The notes under the pieces were generated by a model, which had not been told where the DNA came from, did not search any database, and saw only the letters and a program-made list of their open reading frames with translations. Shown piece by piece: positions 37,001 through 50,445 of a stretch of DNA of 64,000 bases. Numbering within the stretch: position 1 is the first letter of the stretch; each line of letters starts with the position of its first letter. This DNA is from Marisa cornuarietis (Eukaryota > Mollusca > Gastropoda > Architaenioglossa > Ampullariidae). Made by a program: the position numbers and the translations under genes. The DNA lies in the NCBI GenBank assembly GCA_004794655.1, contig SMMW01000568.1, forward strand, positions 1,849,001 through 1,913,000, written 5' to 3'.

Positions 37001-40000
37001 AGACCTTTTATAAAACACTTGGGCCAACAGTAGAAGAGTGGTAATTCAACCAAGACAGCATACTTGCAATAATAATAAAGAAATAGCCCCACTAACAAAT
37101 CTTACATATCTAGAAACCAGTCTTATCCCTCTTATAAACTTAAAATGTATCAAATTCATTTATTCTTGTCAACAAAGCTGAGCTCTTGAATGTGTGACAT
37201 GTGATTAAATTATTGGCCCTCCAAACAGCTACCATAAGGTGTCCACCACTGTCAATATCTCACATAAATTCTGACTTGAAGCAGACATTGAAAAATGCAC
37301 AACATTCTGATCTGCTTATGCTAGTGATATGGTATTTTCTTCCAAAAAACTTTTTTTCTTAAACTCCAGAATGCCCTGTCTTTTCTTCTCTGCATGTATA
37401 GTTTTTTCTCACAAATGCTTTCACAATACCCAAGCATTCAGAGTATGCAGACAAAAGGATGAGACAGGAAGTAGTACAATGTTCAGTTTCAGCTTGTCAA
37501 ATAGATTACGCTTAAATTAACCCCCCCAAAATATTTTCTTAGAAGGGTTATTGAAACTGTGTTGGTATAAGTTTATCTGTCAAACATGAGGCTGGAACAC
37601 TTGGACAAGGTCGTCTATATATAGCCCACAACCCAATGAAAACAAGAAAAAGAATAATGCAGGCATTTGAGAAGAACATACAAAAAGACTAGGAAAAAAC
37701 ATTTAAAGTGGGAATGCCAATCTTTTAGAAGGTTAGAAGGTCTTAAAGACTCTTCACCTTAACCCACCTCTTGATTCTTGTGTGAGAATCCCTGTATCAT
37801 CTTTATGGCCAGCTGATCCCTTGTCATTGCTAAGAGTAGTTGTTGGCAGTATAGATAGTTACCTGTAGACTCTTCTATGGAAAAGGAACATGAAATGGCA
37901 AGCTGGGCTTAAATGATGAAAACTAATGATTCAAATCATTTTCACTCAAACTTTGGGGCTGCACAACAATCATCTACTTTATAATTGTGCCTGTAACACA
38001 TATCTGGGGTGGTACAAGGATGCTTATGTGTTTTGTTGTCATCAAAACACTGGCATCAAAGGATTGTGCCCTAGAATTCTGAAGTTGAGTTCAGTGAGGA
38101 AGAGCTTAGTAAAGTGGACAAGACTGGCATGACACAAAAATGAATTTAAATGGCTTAGGTTTCCTCACGAAAGATACTGTTTTTTAATGACAAAAGCGTA
38201 TGAAATATATCAGCCTCTGTGAACTGTCCCCAGACCTGTGTCTCAGACTTATTTGTTTTGCAATCTAAAATTTTGAGGAAAAACAATTACGAATGCCAGC
38301 ATCCATCATTTAAGCCCAACCTGCCATTTCCTTTCTTGCTCTATTAATCTTTCTTCACTCAATGGACTGTAAGTGTTAACAAATAAAAAAACAAACAGTA
38401 AAACTTGAACAACAAAATATTCCACTTCTGATCTGATACACTACACACACATATAGGAATTTTAATTCAGAACCAAGCCAAAATCTAATGTCAATGCCAG
38501 GCCAAGAAGTCTGGGAATGAAGGGGGAAATAGGTATTTTACGCCGAGACAGTAACTAAGGCTTTATCTTGCCAGATACCACATGCAGAGAAAGAACAGCA
38601 TGTCTAAGACAAACTTCACTGTACTGGTGAAAGGCGCTAACTGTTGTGCCCCCAGACCACCCCTTGCCTTACCAGTCACCAATGATGGAACGTTTTAAAT
38701 TGACAAATAATGTAAGCCATCAAACTTACATTCCAGAAACAAAATACCTTGACTTTCTTTAAAGACCGTTTGCTATCTCCCAAACCAAGTCTGCTAAGAG
38801 TTATATTCAACAGCAAAAATCAGAGCATTCCACAACCATGCAAAAGGCTCTATTTTTTTTTAAAGACAAGTGCGTTATCACCATCAGTTCAAGTCAACAA
38901 TATCACTACAGTGCTGTTAGATGTAACCCACGATGTGGAGGAAGTCCACACAAAAATCTTCCATGAGCAGTGATCAGAAAATTAAGAGACACCATTAAAA
39001 ATGTGATGGATACCAATAGTTTGACTGCACCTGGGAGACACCTAGTACAATGATGTGTCAGTATGTAAACATAATGTCAAAATCATGGAATTATAATATC
39101 TAATACGAATACTGTTCCACAAGTTAAAATTTAACATTCTATTACACCAATGCATTTCTAGGGGCCAAATTTTACAAGGGTGTCATCCATTATACGACTA
39201 TATTGTGAAACTACAGAAACAGCTTTTTTTTCTAGGAAAGAAGTGATCACCCCAGCTTTGTCCACCTTTACTTTTAAAAGTACAACAAAGCGAAACAATA
39301 AAGATCAACATGATATTCACCAAGTTCTGTTGGGAAAAAATATATCGCTACAAAACTGAGCAGGAGGTTGTGAGCTCTACCAATGTTAGTCAACTTCAGG
39401 CAGTCATTGGAAAAGGTTAAGAAACTCAACATATTGACCAGAAACTTGTAGCACAATGAATGGACATTGCAACTTATTCTTTTACTTTAAACTTATGAGC
39501 TTATTCATCATCAATGTTTATGCAAATATATTCATAATTGGATTTTATCACACTGATTTTTATCATCAATAAATAAGTCATCAGGTTAATATTTCAGAAC
39601 ATTGAAAGCAAGCTGTCAACATGAAATGCTCAATTAAAAATGTAACAGCCACACTTTTCCAATCTTTCATGTGCTGAGGTCACAACACCACCTCCACCTA
39701 ATCAATAGCACACTAAAGGTATTCATAAATAACCATAATTACACTAAATGCTAAAAGAGATGCACAAATATTCTGGTAAATATGTGATCTGTAGTGAGTA
39801 AAAAAAAAAAAAAATGAAGAGAAAACAAGAGACTGCATTCATTAGAAGTTGGCTAAAAAGTAGCTACAAAGTCATTGCATGTTTTTTATGGACCTGTTTG
39901 TCACAGTACAAAGCTCTGCATGTGCATAAGTACATGCTTGCATGTGCGTGAAGGTGTGTATAGTCAAAGCACAAATGCTCCTGTTAAAGTTCCCTAACAC

Positions 40001-40173
40001 TGTCAGCTGACTCAGCCTTTTCTAATAATTATGGAGACAAGAGTGAATAATAATGCAGAGGTGGCAGCATTATCCACCAACATCAAACAGGGGTGTGAGT
40101 GGAAGTGGGCTGATGCACGTTACTGATGTCACTGTTACAAAATAATGCACCACCCACTAGGTGCTGGGACAGT
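34020..40173 (-). other. Possible very long 3' UTR of the BFR1-like gene
   Basis: Downstream of the BFR1-like stop there are about 6 kb of AT-rich DNA with no other gene and, apart from one SINE fragment, little repeat. Minus strand AATAAA signals occur at several places, for example 37159-37164 and 34031-34036; the latter is followed by a GT-rich stretch (TGTGTGAGACATTTTTGTC). The extent of the UTR is inference. Confidence 0.3.
38560..38668 (-). repeat. tRNA-derived SINE fragment
   Basis: The minus strand head GGGTGGTCTGGGGGCACAAC with GTTAGCGCC next matches the copy at 8164-8262, including the downstream TTCACCAGTACAGTGAAG. The 3' part is eroded. Confidence 0.5.
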
Positions 40174-43100
40174 CTAAATTAAAATCCCCCCATCCTTGTT
40201 TTTGTTGCCTCTGTCTGTGAAGTTTGCATCTTTTCGAACCATACTGTCTCCTTTGAGATGCAAACTGCTTATAGCTACACAAAGTTCGGACTCGTTGCCA
40301 AGTTCGGATGAGACTTCAGCTCCATCAAGCATGGTTGCAATAGGGATGGTACAGTATGTCTCGCTGTTGTTACAAAATACATGTTCTGCCATTTGGGATC
40401 CGTTTATTCCACCACTGTTTGACTCATTTTCTGTCAGAATCGCTGCATCTTCCCCATGACAGGTTGAACCCTTGTCACTGCTACTGCCTTGAGCAACTTC
40501 CTGCCATTGCACAGTAGGGCAGCCATTCCCAAGTTCTTGCACATCATTGCATTTGCTGACCCCATTAACAAGAGAAACAGATATTCCTTGTTCAAATGGA
40601 AAACCCTGTGGTGTGGTATCCCAAGCTGCCTTTGAAAAACTGGTAGCAACAGCTGCACAATCTGAAGATCCTGGGTGATGCTGATGCACAACTTCAGTAA
40701 CACCATTAAAACTATCTGTTTCTTCTCCTACAAACATGCTGGTAGGTCGTTTAAAAAGTGATCCCCTGCTGCTTTTGAAAGAATCCGCAACCGTTTCCAG
40801 CAGAGATGGGAAAGAACGCTTGTCCAAGGTAACTTCTTCTCCAGCACAGGAGTAATTTTTTAAAATGTCTGGTTCTTCATGGTTATTGACCCAACCAGGT
40901 CTGGATGTGTCTTCTTGCTTCAGTGAGCAAACAGTTTCTGCAGCCTGCCAGCAACCATTAACCTGCAGCAGTTCCTCCATCACCTGGTCGCTGAGCAGTA
41001 CCTCTGACTGTCCGTCGCAGCTCTCTGTGTGGCTGGCCTGCCGTGACATCTCGTACACTGCACTCTCTGTTTCACTCTTTGCCTCTGCCTCCCTCTCATA
41101 ATGGAGCTGCAGCAGGTAAAACAGCACTTACAAATCAAGGCACAAACTTCCTGAATGTTTAAATAAACATTTTACCTCATTTTTATTTTTAGTTTTTCTT
41201 CGCAACAAAGAAATATAAAATCTTTATCGTGCTGCAAGATGTCAGTTTTGGAGAACAAAACAGGTTGCTATGCTAAAGTTTTGAAAGAATAGGGATGGTT
41301 TGTGGAGCGTAATGCACACTGCTTAGATCAGGCAAACACTCCTCCTTTTGTACAGGGCAAAAGACCAGCAGGTAAAGGTGGGGTAATCACAAAAAAAACC
41401 TAGAAGGCTGAAGCTAAAAGAATGAAGCTAGAGCACACCTACCAAGGCATAGTACGAAACAACAAACACTAATGGTTGTATGTGGATGCTAACACAGTTA
41501 AGGGAAGAGCAGATGATATGCAGAATAAAAAAAAAGACAAAAAAGACAAATGATGTTGGAATGAGGCATTACCCTTCTTGCCCGCAGCTGCTCCAGGGAA
41601 GCAAGCACCTCTGCCATAGTCGTAGGTGCGTTAAGATTGAGAGCTAAAAACTGGGACAATACTTCTGGTGTATGAGTGATTCGCTTCACCTGCAAACAGT
41701 TTTTTCTGTCATTTTAACATATAACACACACTCAAACTCAATGGTTAAACTACATCGATCTCAATATAAAAATATTACATTTCTTTTAACAAAAAATCTT
41801 TGTATTAATTTACATTACATAAAGTGGACATTTCACTTGAGCGGTCAATGCAAAAATATTAATTTTAAAGTGACTGTGAGTAGAGAAAAATCATAGATTT
41901 AACTCAAGAACTTAATGAAATGGAAGAAATAATGGGAAAGGTAAAAAAAATAAAAATAAAAAATGCTGACCATGGATGCCTTTCGGCTCCGCCGCTGTTT
42001 GCGAGCAGAGTGTTTGGCAGAGCAAGAAACATAGCTGTTGTCTTCACATTTTCTCAGGAGCACATACTGGCCATCTTCCAGCTCTTCTGCAAGCCCAGAT
42101 GCTGTGTCAACCGTGTCAAAAACAAGATACACATTAGAATACATGTGGGCGCACACACACACACACACACACACACACGCAAATGCTAAAATCTCATAAT
42201 ATTCCCATGAACTTCTTGAATGCGAATTAATATATTATACATGTTGTTTTATTATCTCTAATCATTCTATATTCCATCCATTAATCCTTTTTTATAACTA
42301 CATAAAACATGTACCTCTTTCTGGCTTGGAGCATAAGACACAAAAAAAAGTAACATTCTGTTTTCGTTAATTTTTTCTATTATTTCCTTGTCTCCTTAGC
42401 AAATGACAGCCAAACAGCCATGTTATGTGAATGTCACACTGAAGAAGTCAAAAGCAGATGGCAAACCTTGGTTATTCAGTGGTGCTGGTTCTTCTGTGGC
42501 AGGAGAGCAAACTAGTGTAGGGCTGACAGTTTCAACATCAGTGTTGGCAACAAACCGATTTAGGTAGTGGATCAAGGTGTTGCAGAGACAAATCTCGTCC
42601 TCATATGGCCGCTTTTGGGCCTCTAGATCCTCTCTGGGAAGAGTTAACAAAGAAGCTATATGATTCTTTATATATTTGAATATAACGTCTGTTTTTTCCT
42701 CACAAGAAAAACAGATACAAATATGTGTAAATGGACAAAATTGTACATAAACACAGACTAGCTATAAATATGGAAACCAACTTTCGGTACATCAGTAAAA
42801 TTGCAAATGCCAAGAACTACAATCTGCTTGCTGTTAGCTGTGCTCATTTTAGGTGCAACACTTATTACACCCTGAAATACAAGCTACCACAGCTGGCAAA
42901 AAACAAGCTGCATTTTACAGACTCTTTCAAGGAAATTTGAAAACCTCAGCTATGAACCAGGAAGCTAACATAAGGGTCAAGGAAAGAATTCTGACAACAA
43001 AGTTCATCACTCACAGCTCTTTCTTGAGTCTTGCCTGAATGGCTCGTTTTTCTTCTTCCCGCTTCTTGAAACTCTCGTGCCGCTGCTTTTCCCTCATGTC

Positions 43101-46100
43101 ATTGAACTCCTCCCTCTGCTTTTTGTATGTGGCTATCATCTGTCGCTTGGCCTCATACAGACTGTCCACTTCTGACAAATGTATAGTGTAGTTATTAGTG
43201 TAGTGTTTGTAAAGAAGGAATATGAAAATGAGCAATGAGATGCAAAAAAGCAGCAGCACCAACAGAATAACACATGAATTACATTAACTTATAGATTAAC
43301 TTATGAATGAAGAAGCCAAGGATAACAAGTAAAAGTAGAGCCTTGAGGGCACAGACAACAGGGAAAAGCAATGCAGGAAATGTTCCCATTACCTTTCTTC
43401 AGCTTCTCTGTTTGAGCCTTTTTTTTTACAGCATCACTGCGGACTTTTTCTTCTTGCTGTTTCAGCTGTGTCACATTGTGAAAGCAGTGCTACAACATAC
43501 AGAAGTGGCAACTTTACTCAAGTCTCAACAAAGAGCTGTCTTTCTCTGATACAGTTCACGAACTCTAGGGGCACAGGACATACAAACTGACTTCTTACTA
43601 AGTAGATTTGTGTTCATCACTTTGAAGCCATGTAACATAAATCCTATGTCAAAATGCTGTCAAGTGTCAAGAAACAGTAGGCTGGGTTTGATCAGAAGCT
43701 ATAATTTGTTCACATGTACCAGATTATCAAAGTACAAGAAATCATTTTAAGTTGACCTAGGACATGGAGTAGGATACTTGTAAAGCATAGGTCAAGCCCT
43801 AGAATATATCAACAAGTCCTTAGCCTTGTTGACTGCCAGTGCCTTGGAACAATTTTACTATAAATTTTAATATCTTTCTACACTGCACAAAATGGAGAAA
43901 AGGAGCACAGAAAGTAAATAGGATTTTAACAGATGAAAATCCTGAGCACACCATAAAAACATGAAAACTTACATCTCTCTCTTCACGCATAAGGCGTTGT
44001 CGGTCTCTCATTCGCTCCATTTCCTTTTTAAGACTCAGGTAAAGTCTACATGGTGATAGAGAAAAAAAAGATAATAATAGTAAGCCACATCTGACAACAC
44101 AATATGATTTGTTATTTAAAACAGATTGTAAATCATGATACAATGGTGTTATCACACTAATATAACTTGTCAAAATCAACAGTATCAACAGAAAAAAACA
44201 CATGACTCACACCAATTTATGAATGAAGCAGCCAAGAATGACAAGTGGAGCCAAGAGAGCACTAACACAAACAGGGAAAAGCAATGCACTTTCAAACACG
44301 CATTCTCTTTTCACATTTGGGAAAGAAAGAGAGAAAGAGTGCGAAAGTTGCATAAACTTATCAAGGGATGGAGTGATGAAAAGATAAAAAAAGCAAAATT
44401 GTTCCTCCCTCGGGAAATATCAAACTAATGTACTCTGATTTCCAGTAGCTAAATGAAAAGTTTATAGCTGAGACAATTTGCCAAAAGCACAGTAATGTAA
44501 ATTTCAGAACCCTGAAAGTGTACAGCCCATCTTATACTTACGCAAGGGTCTTCTTGGAACGACGCAGACTGTCTATCTCTGCCACAATCTTTTTCTCTTC
44601 AGAAAGCTTGAAATTTTGCACACTCATGTTCCATTCTAGGCGTCTAAAAAGAAAAAAAACCCACAAAAAATCACAATCATAAGCTGCACACTTGACCATA
44701 ATCAGATCTTTTTTATCAGTAAGTCTTTTTCATCTGCCGTTAATGATGATTTACTTCTATTTGTTATCATGCGAATCACTATCCTGCATTTTTCCACAAA
44801 CTCCTATGATCTCTTTTACGAAGAAATATAAACATTATCAATATACCCCATCCTCATACATGCCTACAAATACTGCTTACCAAGAGGAGAAAAATGTCAA
44901 TCACATGCATTTTTTAGACAGTCATCTCATCCTTTTCTTAAATATAATGAGTCACATTTTATTGGAAAATTAAAACATGTAGGCTACCTTATAAAACCAG
45001 ACAGCTATCAACACCACTGCCTTCAGAATCTATTACACTTACAAAATGTCATAGGACCATCATATAGCGATGTCAACAATATACTCATGGTTAAAACAAA
45101 ACAAGAAATAAACACAAAAATAAATTTCTATAGCTGAATGTAACTGCTGTTGCAAAGCTGTTTTAAGTAACTGTTTCTTTATATAAAAAATAACTTACTT
45201 TATAGCTTCGTTGATTTTGTCTTCATTTCTGTAGTGAAGTGTGGATTCCAAGCGAGATAGGTTACACATCTGAAAATAAGCATGTGGATCATCACAGTTT
45301 TTAAGCACATCTCTGAAAACAAATCGTCACTGAGAATTCCACTGACCTTCAGAAACGACCACTTATTTCCTAAATGACCACAAATCTCACCCATTCCTTC
45401 TAGATGATCCCAGCATAGGGTCTGTCTTTTATCAGAGTCAGTAACTTTTTCATGCATAGTTGTCCAAGTCAACCATTCTAGATAAACCATTCCATTCTAT
45501 ACCGTATCTATTTTTCCTAGAAGTGAAGGCTTTGAAGGTAAATATTTATGACAAAGCTACAGATGCTCAACAAGGATTCTTGAAATATGGATGAGTGAAT
45601 TAATTCAAAACAGCATTTATATGCATTAAACTAATGCACAATGACACTGGATGAAACAGATCTTGTGAGTGAATGAGAGAGTAAGTGCACAAGCAAGATG
45701 GGAAAGTGATGTTTATACCATTTCAGAAATGTCTTTATTCAGTTTTTGTAGGTCCACATCAATCTTCTTGCGCTGTTCAATGCTTGCATTTTTCTCTACC
45801 TTCAAGTTTTTCAGCTGGTCAGCTGCATTTGGCATGCCTGCAACTTTCTGTGACCGTGATAAGGAGCTCTTGAGTTGCTACTTCACAAGTTTTTCTGTTA
45901 CAGCTGCTTACAGGAAGCACATTATCAATAGTGGTTCAAAATTCTAAACAGATAACTGTTTGTGAGGGACTAAACATGATTCTTATCTGGTATGAAATTC
46001 AGAGATTGATTATGATTCTGTCTAAGGACAGCGGAGGCTAGGCTTGAAACACAAAGTGGCAAGTATACTTTACACACTGCGCCCTGCATGATTACCTTTG

Positions 46101-49100
46101 GTCACTCCAAATTATCGCTAAAGCCCTGTTAGTTAATGCAACATATTATACTTAAATGGTATACAAACTCAACGGAAGAAAAAAGTCAAGATGACAAGTC
46201 AAGGATACACTTGCTTCCAACTCTTGCTCCTTGGCACGTATATTGCTTCCAAGTACTTCCATGTCTTCTTCAAACTTCTTTTTGCTCGGTGCCTTTGGCC
46301 GTCTTGCGTCTGCACAGAGACAAAAAGGGTAACGTACTCTGCTTCAGTATAAATTCCTGTCCATCATTAAAAATTAGGAATAAGATTAGGAATTATGTCT
46401 AAATCATCTGTTTTATCACCTCTTATAAATCTTCTTTTCTAGTCCAAAGTCCCAGGAACGTATAAAATACCTTAGAATGCTAATACACTCTCTGGTGGAT
46501 TACATAACATCTTTTGTGCACAATAACAAATAAAGAACAACCACACATCATCAATGACACTTCAACCTCAAAGCAAACACACAGAAGTGATTCTGGAGAG
46601 ATGAGCAAAAGGCTTCGGGCCCTTCCCACCTATGTCAATATCAAATTTTTAGATGTATAGATGTATATACAAACACAATGCTAGATCAACAATTTTTATC
46701 TCTTGCACTATAATTTCTTTGCTGGCTCCTGTCCTGACTATTTCTCTGAACTTCTCATCCCTTACTCTCCGGCCAGACAACTCCGCTCTTCCTCTGACAA
46801 CCGTACTCTGACTGTTCCTGTCACCAGAACAACAACATATGGTCACAGGACTTTTGGCTACTGTGCTGCAAAACAATGGAACTCTCTTCCTTTCCATATC
46901 CGCCACCTTCCTACAATTGAATCCTTCAAATCTGCACTGAAAACGCACCTCTTCCTTGAGCACTACTCCTAGTCCACAATGCTAGTCCTTACCCCCCCTT
47001 CCCTCTTGCTACTTTACCCATCACTATTTTTCTCTGTTCCTGTTACTTGATGCCTTTTGTTATCTGTTTTTGTCAGTACTGTCGTTTTCTTTCGTCCCCT
47101 GTGTTCTGTATCTACTTAGTCCACGTCTCTTCCCCGTTTTAAGCGCTAAGAGCATACTCTCTACGAGTGTGAATATGCGCTATAAAAATCTTCACTATTA
47201 TTATTATTATTAAATGTTTTAAATTAATATGTATTTTTATTCCAAATGGGTAAAGCCGCACGTTGGAACTTTATTATTTTGCCTAAAACACAGCAAAAAC
47301 AATCAGATTTGATTGCGTAGGTGTCCAAACAAGCAACAAACTGCTACAGGCAACACCGTGTTCAACATCTGCTCAATTACAAACATAGCTTGACAGGTGT
47401 CTGACACTCAAAAAATTCATTTCTCATTTTCGCCTTTTGTGTAGAATATCAGGCACAAAAATACAATTCAAGATCGGCTTCATTTAGCCAGAAACAAATG
47501 CCCTATGCTTATTTACACAAAAATATATCTACAAGATACAATAATTTCCTAAGAAAGAAGAATGCAGACACCTCAGGCATCACTCTTAAATAAACAAGAA
47601 TATCTGTTCTGGTCACATTTTATTTATGCTTTTTTTTTAAAGTCCACCTAAGCATGCAAAACATCACCAGCTGAAGTTATACTGTAACCAGATTGTAAAT
47701 TTCACGTAAAATCTCTCTTTAATATCATTATATACAATATCTAAAAAATGGCCTAGTTCCATGTGAAAACTGGTGGGGAAATGTGAATCCAATGCAAGCT
47801 CTTTAAAGGTAATTTTAAAAAAACTAGTGGCTTAAACATCTTTAAGTTAAAAGCTGCAAATCACTCTTTTACCCACTAATAACGTAAATCTTATAATGAA
47901 CAGTCATTTTGAATGATGCAATGCACACTGCTTGTCAAATGAGCACTAGAAAATGGGAATGGTATTCAACTGGTCTCAGATAAAGCCATCTGCATTTCAT
48001 GACCTGTTTTAAACAGCAGTCTACCACCAACTGTGCAGGACTGACCTAGTCCTACTGCCCCTTATTTGTTGGAACTATATAGTCAATAAATTGTCCCAGT
48101 ACTTATCTGATATCAATATATGACAGGGTGCAAATAAGGTCTTGACAGCATATAAAAACGAATAAATTAAGAATCTTTACTGTGCTTAGGCTCAGAATGA
48201 TTGTGAGACAATATGAAGACTATGACCAACACTTGCCCAATTAGAACATTTTATAATTCATTCTAAGTTTAACATATACTTTTGTGGGTTTCTTGTAAAA
48301 AAAATAAATTAAATGCTGATTTAAAATTTATAATAGTGTGTGAAAGACAAAGATTTGACAGCTTGCCATGGACAGCTGAAGTATGGTTGGGGACCACAGC
48401 ACAAAGGTAAAAACTACATAAAGAAAGGTTTGCTAATGCATTCAGTCTCCTCGCTGAGGCATTGGAAGATGACTGTACACAGTTAATGCTCTGTGTGTGT
48501 GTGTGTGTGTGTTTGTGCATGCACACAAAATAGTTTGTAAAAAAAAAAAAGCCTATAAGTTTTACCGCCCTGACCCAATTTCTCTGAATAAGCTCTAAAA
48601 ATAGGACAAATTTAGCCAGGCAGAGGTAGGTACAGGTGTTTTCTAGTAATGGCTTTCATGCATGTGAGTGGATGTTTGTGATGGGTAGCTTCAAGCCAGA
48701 GCCTGCCACAATATAAGAATTCTTTTATTATCATCATTGTTATTTTTTACTGGTGCAATAATGGTATAAAGACCTATGCATTTCAACCAACTACTGAGGG
48801 ATAGAGATGCCTGCTAAACTTTCAATCACTATGACAGTACATAAAGACAAAAATTAAAGTTGAACTTTGATGCCATATTTGTGCATTACCAAACTTCAGA
48901 TATACACATTTCAACAAATTGATTTGGAGCTGTGTTTCAAACTTTCTAAGACACTAAATCACTTCTTCTTGATTGTGTTCCTATAAATAAAGTATATGGG
49001 TTCAGTTGCCCAGAAAATCAATTAGGGATGCTGACAGCTGTTATTAACATATGAATGAAATAGCGAGAACAGCAACCAAAACAAAAACAACCAGCTAAAC

Positions 49101-50328
49101 TTTCTTTCATCAGTGACTAAAAAAAAGTATTATCTACTTGTAACTAACAGACATATAAAATAGTGACATAGTTATATTAGTTATAACATGGCAGTCTATT
49201 ACAACTACATTAATTTCGAAGACATGGTATGTTGTAAGTAAACTCGATGTCAGTTCAGCCAAGGACTTTGAATCCCAAGCATTTGAAAAAAAAAAAATCA
49301 ATCTGTTGGTGCATTAACTTGTGAGTCTGAGAGTGGGTACACTGTTCAGCAGCCTGCTGTAACTTGCTTGATTTTTTTTTTAAATGCTGAAAGTTAGGAC
49401 CAAAGACAAAGATACTGACTCAGTATGACCACTGTGGGTAAGCTTCTGTAAAATGGTGCAGGGCTGGATTAAATAGAAAATTCTTATGATGCAGCAAGAG
49501 ATTCAGACAGAAATGATATGCTGATGTCATACCCCCTGCATGCAAAATGTTGAACACACACTAATTCTCATCAGGTACATAAGGCTCAGAGCCTCAACCA
49601 TAAGCATTAGCCAGCAGATACATTTTTACTGCAGAAAACAATGACATTTTGACTGGCTATACTCTGAATTTTCAAACACATTTTTGTGTTTATATCACTA
49701 TCCATTAAAAGCAATATTGTTCCGTTTCATATAGAAGTTCTATATGATAAAGTCATACACTTATCCTTTGTCTATGGTTGTCGTTTTGTCACAACATTTG
49801 CACTGCTTACAGTTAACCCTCTCTTCCTTAAGTTAGTCCTAATTATATGTCCTAATTCTTTATGCTTTTCATGAATAAGCACTTGGTGACCACTGGCACT
49901 GTCTTTATTTCATGAACAGTTTGTCAGTTAAAAAATTGGCTTGGAGATAAGAATTAGTTACTACAACTTTGTTCCTGCATACTTTCATAATATGATCTTG
50001 CACTGAGGCACTGTGTACACATATTCAGTTGCTTGGAAAGTGAAGTAAAATATGAGGAATGTCATAAAAAATCTTAGATTATCATAAAAACTGTTTTTAA
50101 ATATCCAGCTATTTCTGTTCATACAGTATAAATAAATCTGTATCTCAGTAAGGCCTAAAAAATGTAACCATCACAATGCCTGGCAGTAAGAAATGAAGGG
50201 TTTGCACGCAACAGATACACTGATTTTCCACTGAGTAACCCCACTGCGAGGAGCTGGTATGAGGAATGTAGGAATCACTTACCATGCAGCTCTTTTTCGT
50301 CTTCCTCGTCATCCTGCACCTCAGCCAT
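40174..50328 (-). CDS. BFR1-family coiled-coil protein (nuclear segregation protein BFR1-like)
   Basis: There are twelve exons on the minus strand: 50283-50328, 46211-46309, 45719-45837, 45199-45269, 44542-44643, 43973-44045, 43393-43465, 43015-43171, 42467-42633, 41971-42101, 41573-41689 and 40174-41106 (stop TAG). All joins are GT-AG and in phase, giving about 695 residues. Residues 16-300 are charged coiled coil, starting DARRPKAPSKKKFEEDMEV. The block YKKQREEFNDMREKQRHES, then KKREEEKRA, then RPYEDEICLCNTLIHYL (about 205-275), and a later HTPEVLSQFLALNLNAP plus LASLEQLRARR (352-385), match the same blocks in yeast Bfr1, a polysome- and ER-associated mRNA-binding protein. The last 310 residues are acidic, Ser-rich and unrecognised. 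The start at 50328 has the best context (ATAATGG); in-frame ATGs at 50421 and 50445 have C at -3 and would add up to 39 residues. It is divergently paired with RAD21. Confidence 0.8.
42151..42180 (+). repeat. CA microsatellite in BFR1-like intron 9
   Basis: A nearly pure CA run. Confidence 0.95.
46711..47214 (+). mobile_element. 3' end of a CR1/L2-like LINE, copy 1
   Basis: It is a 5'-truncated insertion. The first part encodes the last 80-odd residues of ORF2 (FAGSCPDYFSELLIPYSPAR, later KQWNSLPFHIRHLP, then FKSALKTHLFLEHYS and a stop at 46969-46971), the typical C-terminus of this LINE group. A 3' UTR of about 240 bp follows and ends GCGCTATAAAAATCTTCAC plus ATT repeats. It is antisense to the host BFR1-like gene. 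Confidence 0.85.
48491..48514 (+). repeat. GT microsatellite
   Basis: A GT run in BFR1-like intron 1. Confidence 0.95.
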
Positions 50329-50445
50329 TATGCAATCACGTCCTTTGTCGTCTTCCTTCAGATTCACTTTTTTGGATTGTGTGATAGGAACGCGTGCACT
50401 GTCAACAGTTCGTAAGCTCATGGGGGATCCATGTTGCGTAGTCAT

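Larger units (their letters stand above)
46310..50282 (-). other. First intron of the BFR1-like gene
   Basis: About 4 kb between exons 1 and 2. It holds a LINE tail (46711-47214), a GT microsatellite (48491-48514) and AT-rich unique sequence. No other coding signal is seen. Confidence 0.75.

Noticed and set aside
40196..41101. Plus strand open frames opposite the last BFR1-like exon
   Set aside because: They are antisense shadows. The minus strand frame joins upstream exons in phase and fits the family.
46649..46963. 104-codon minus strand open frame over the LINE tail
   Set aside because: It is the complement of the LINE ORF2 C-terminus, which reads correctly on the + strand.
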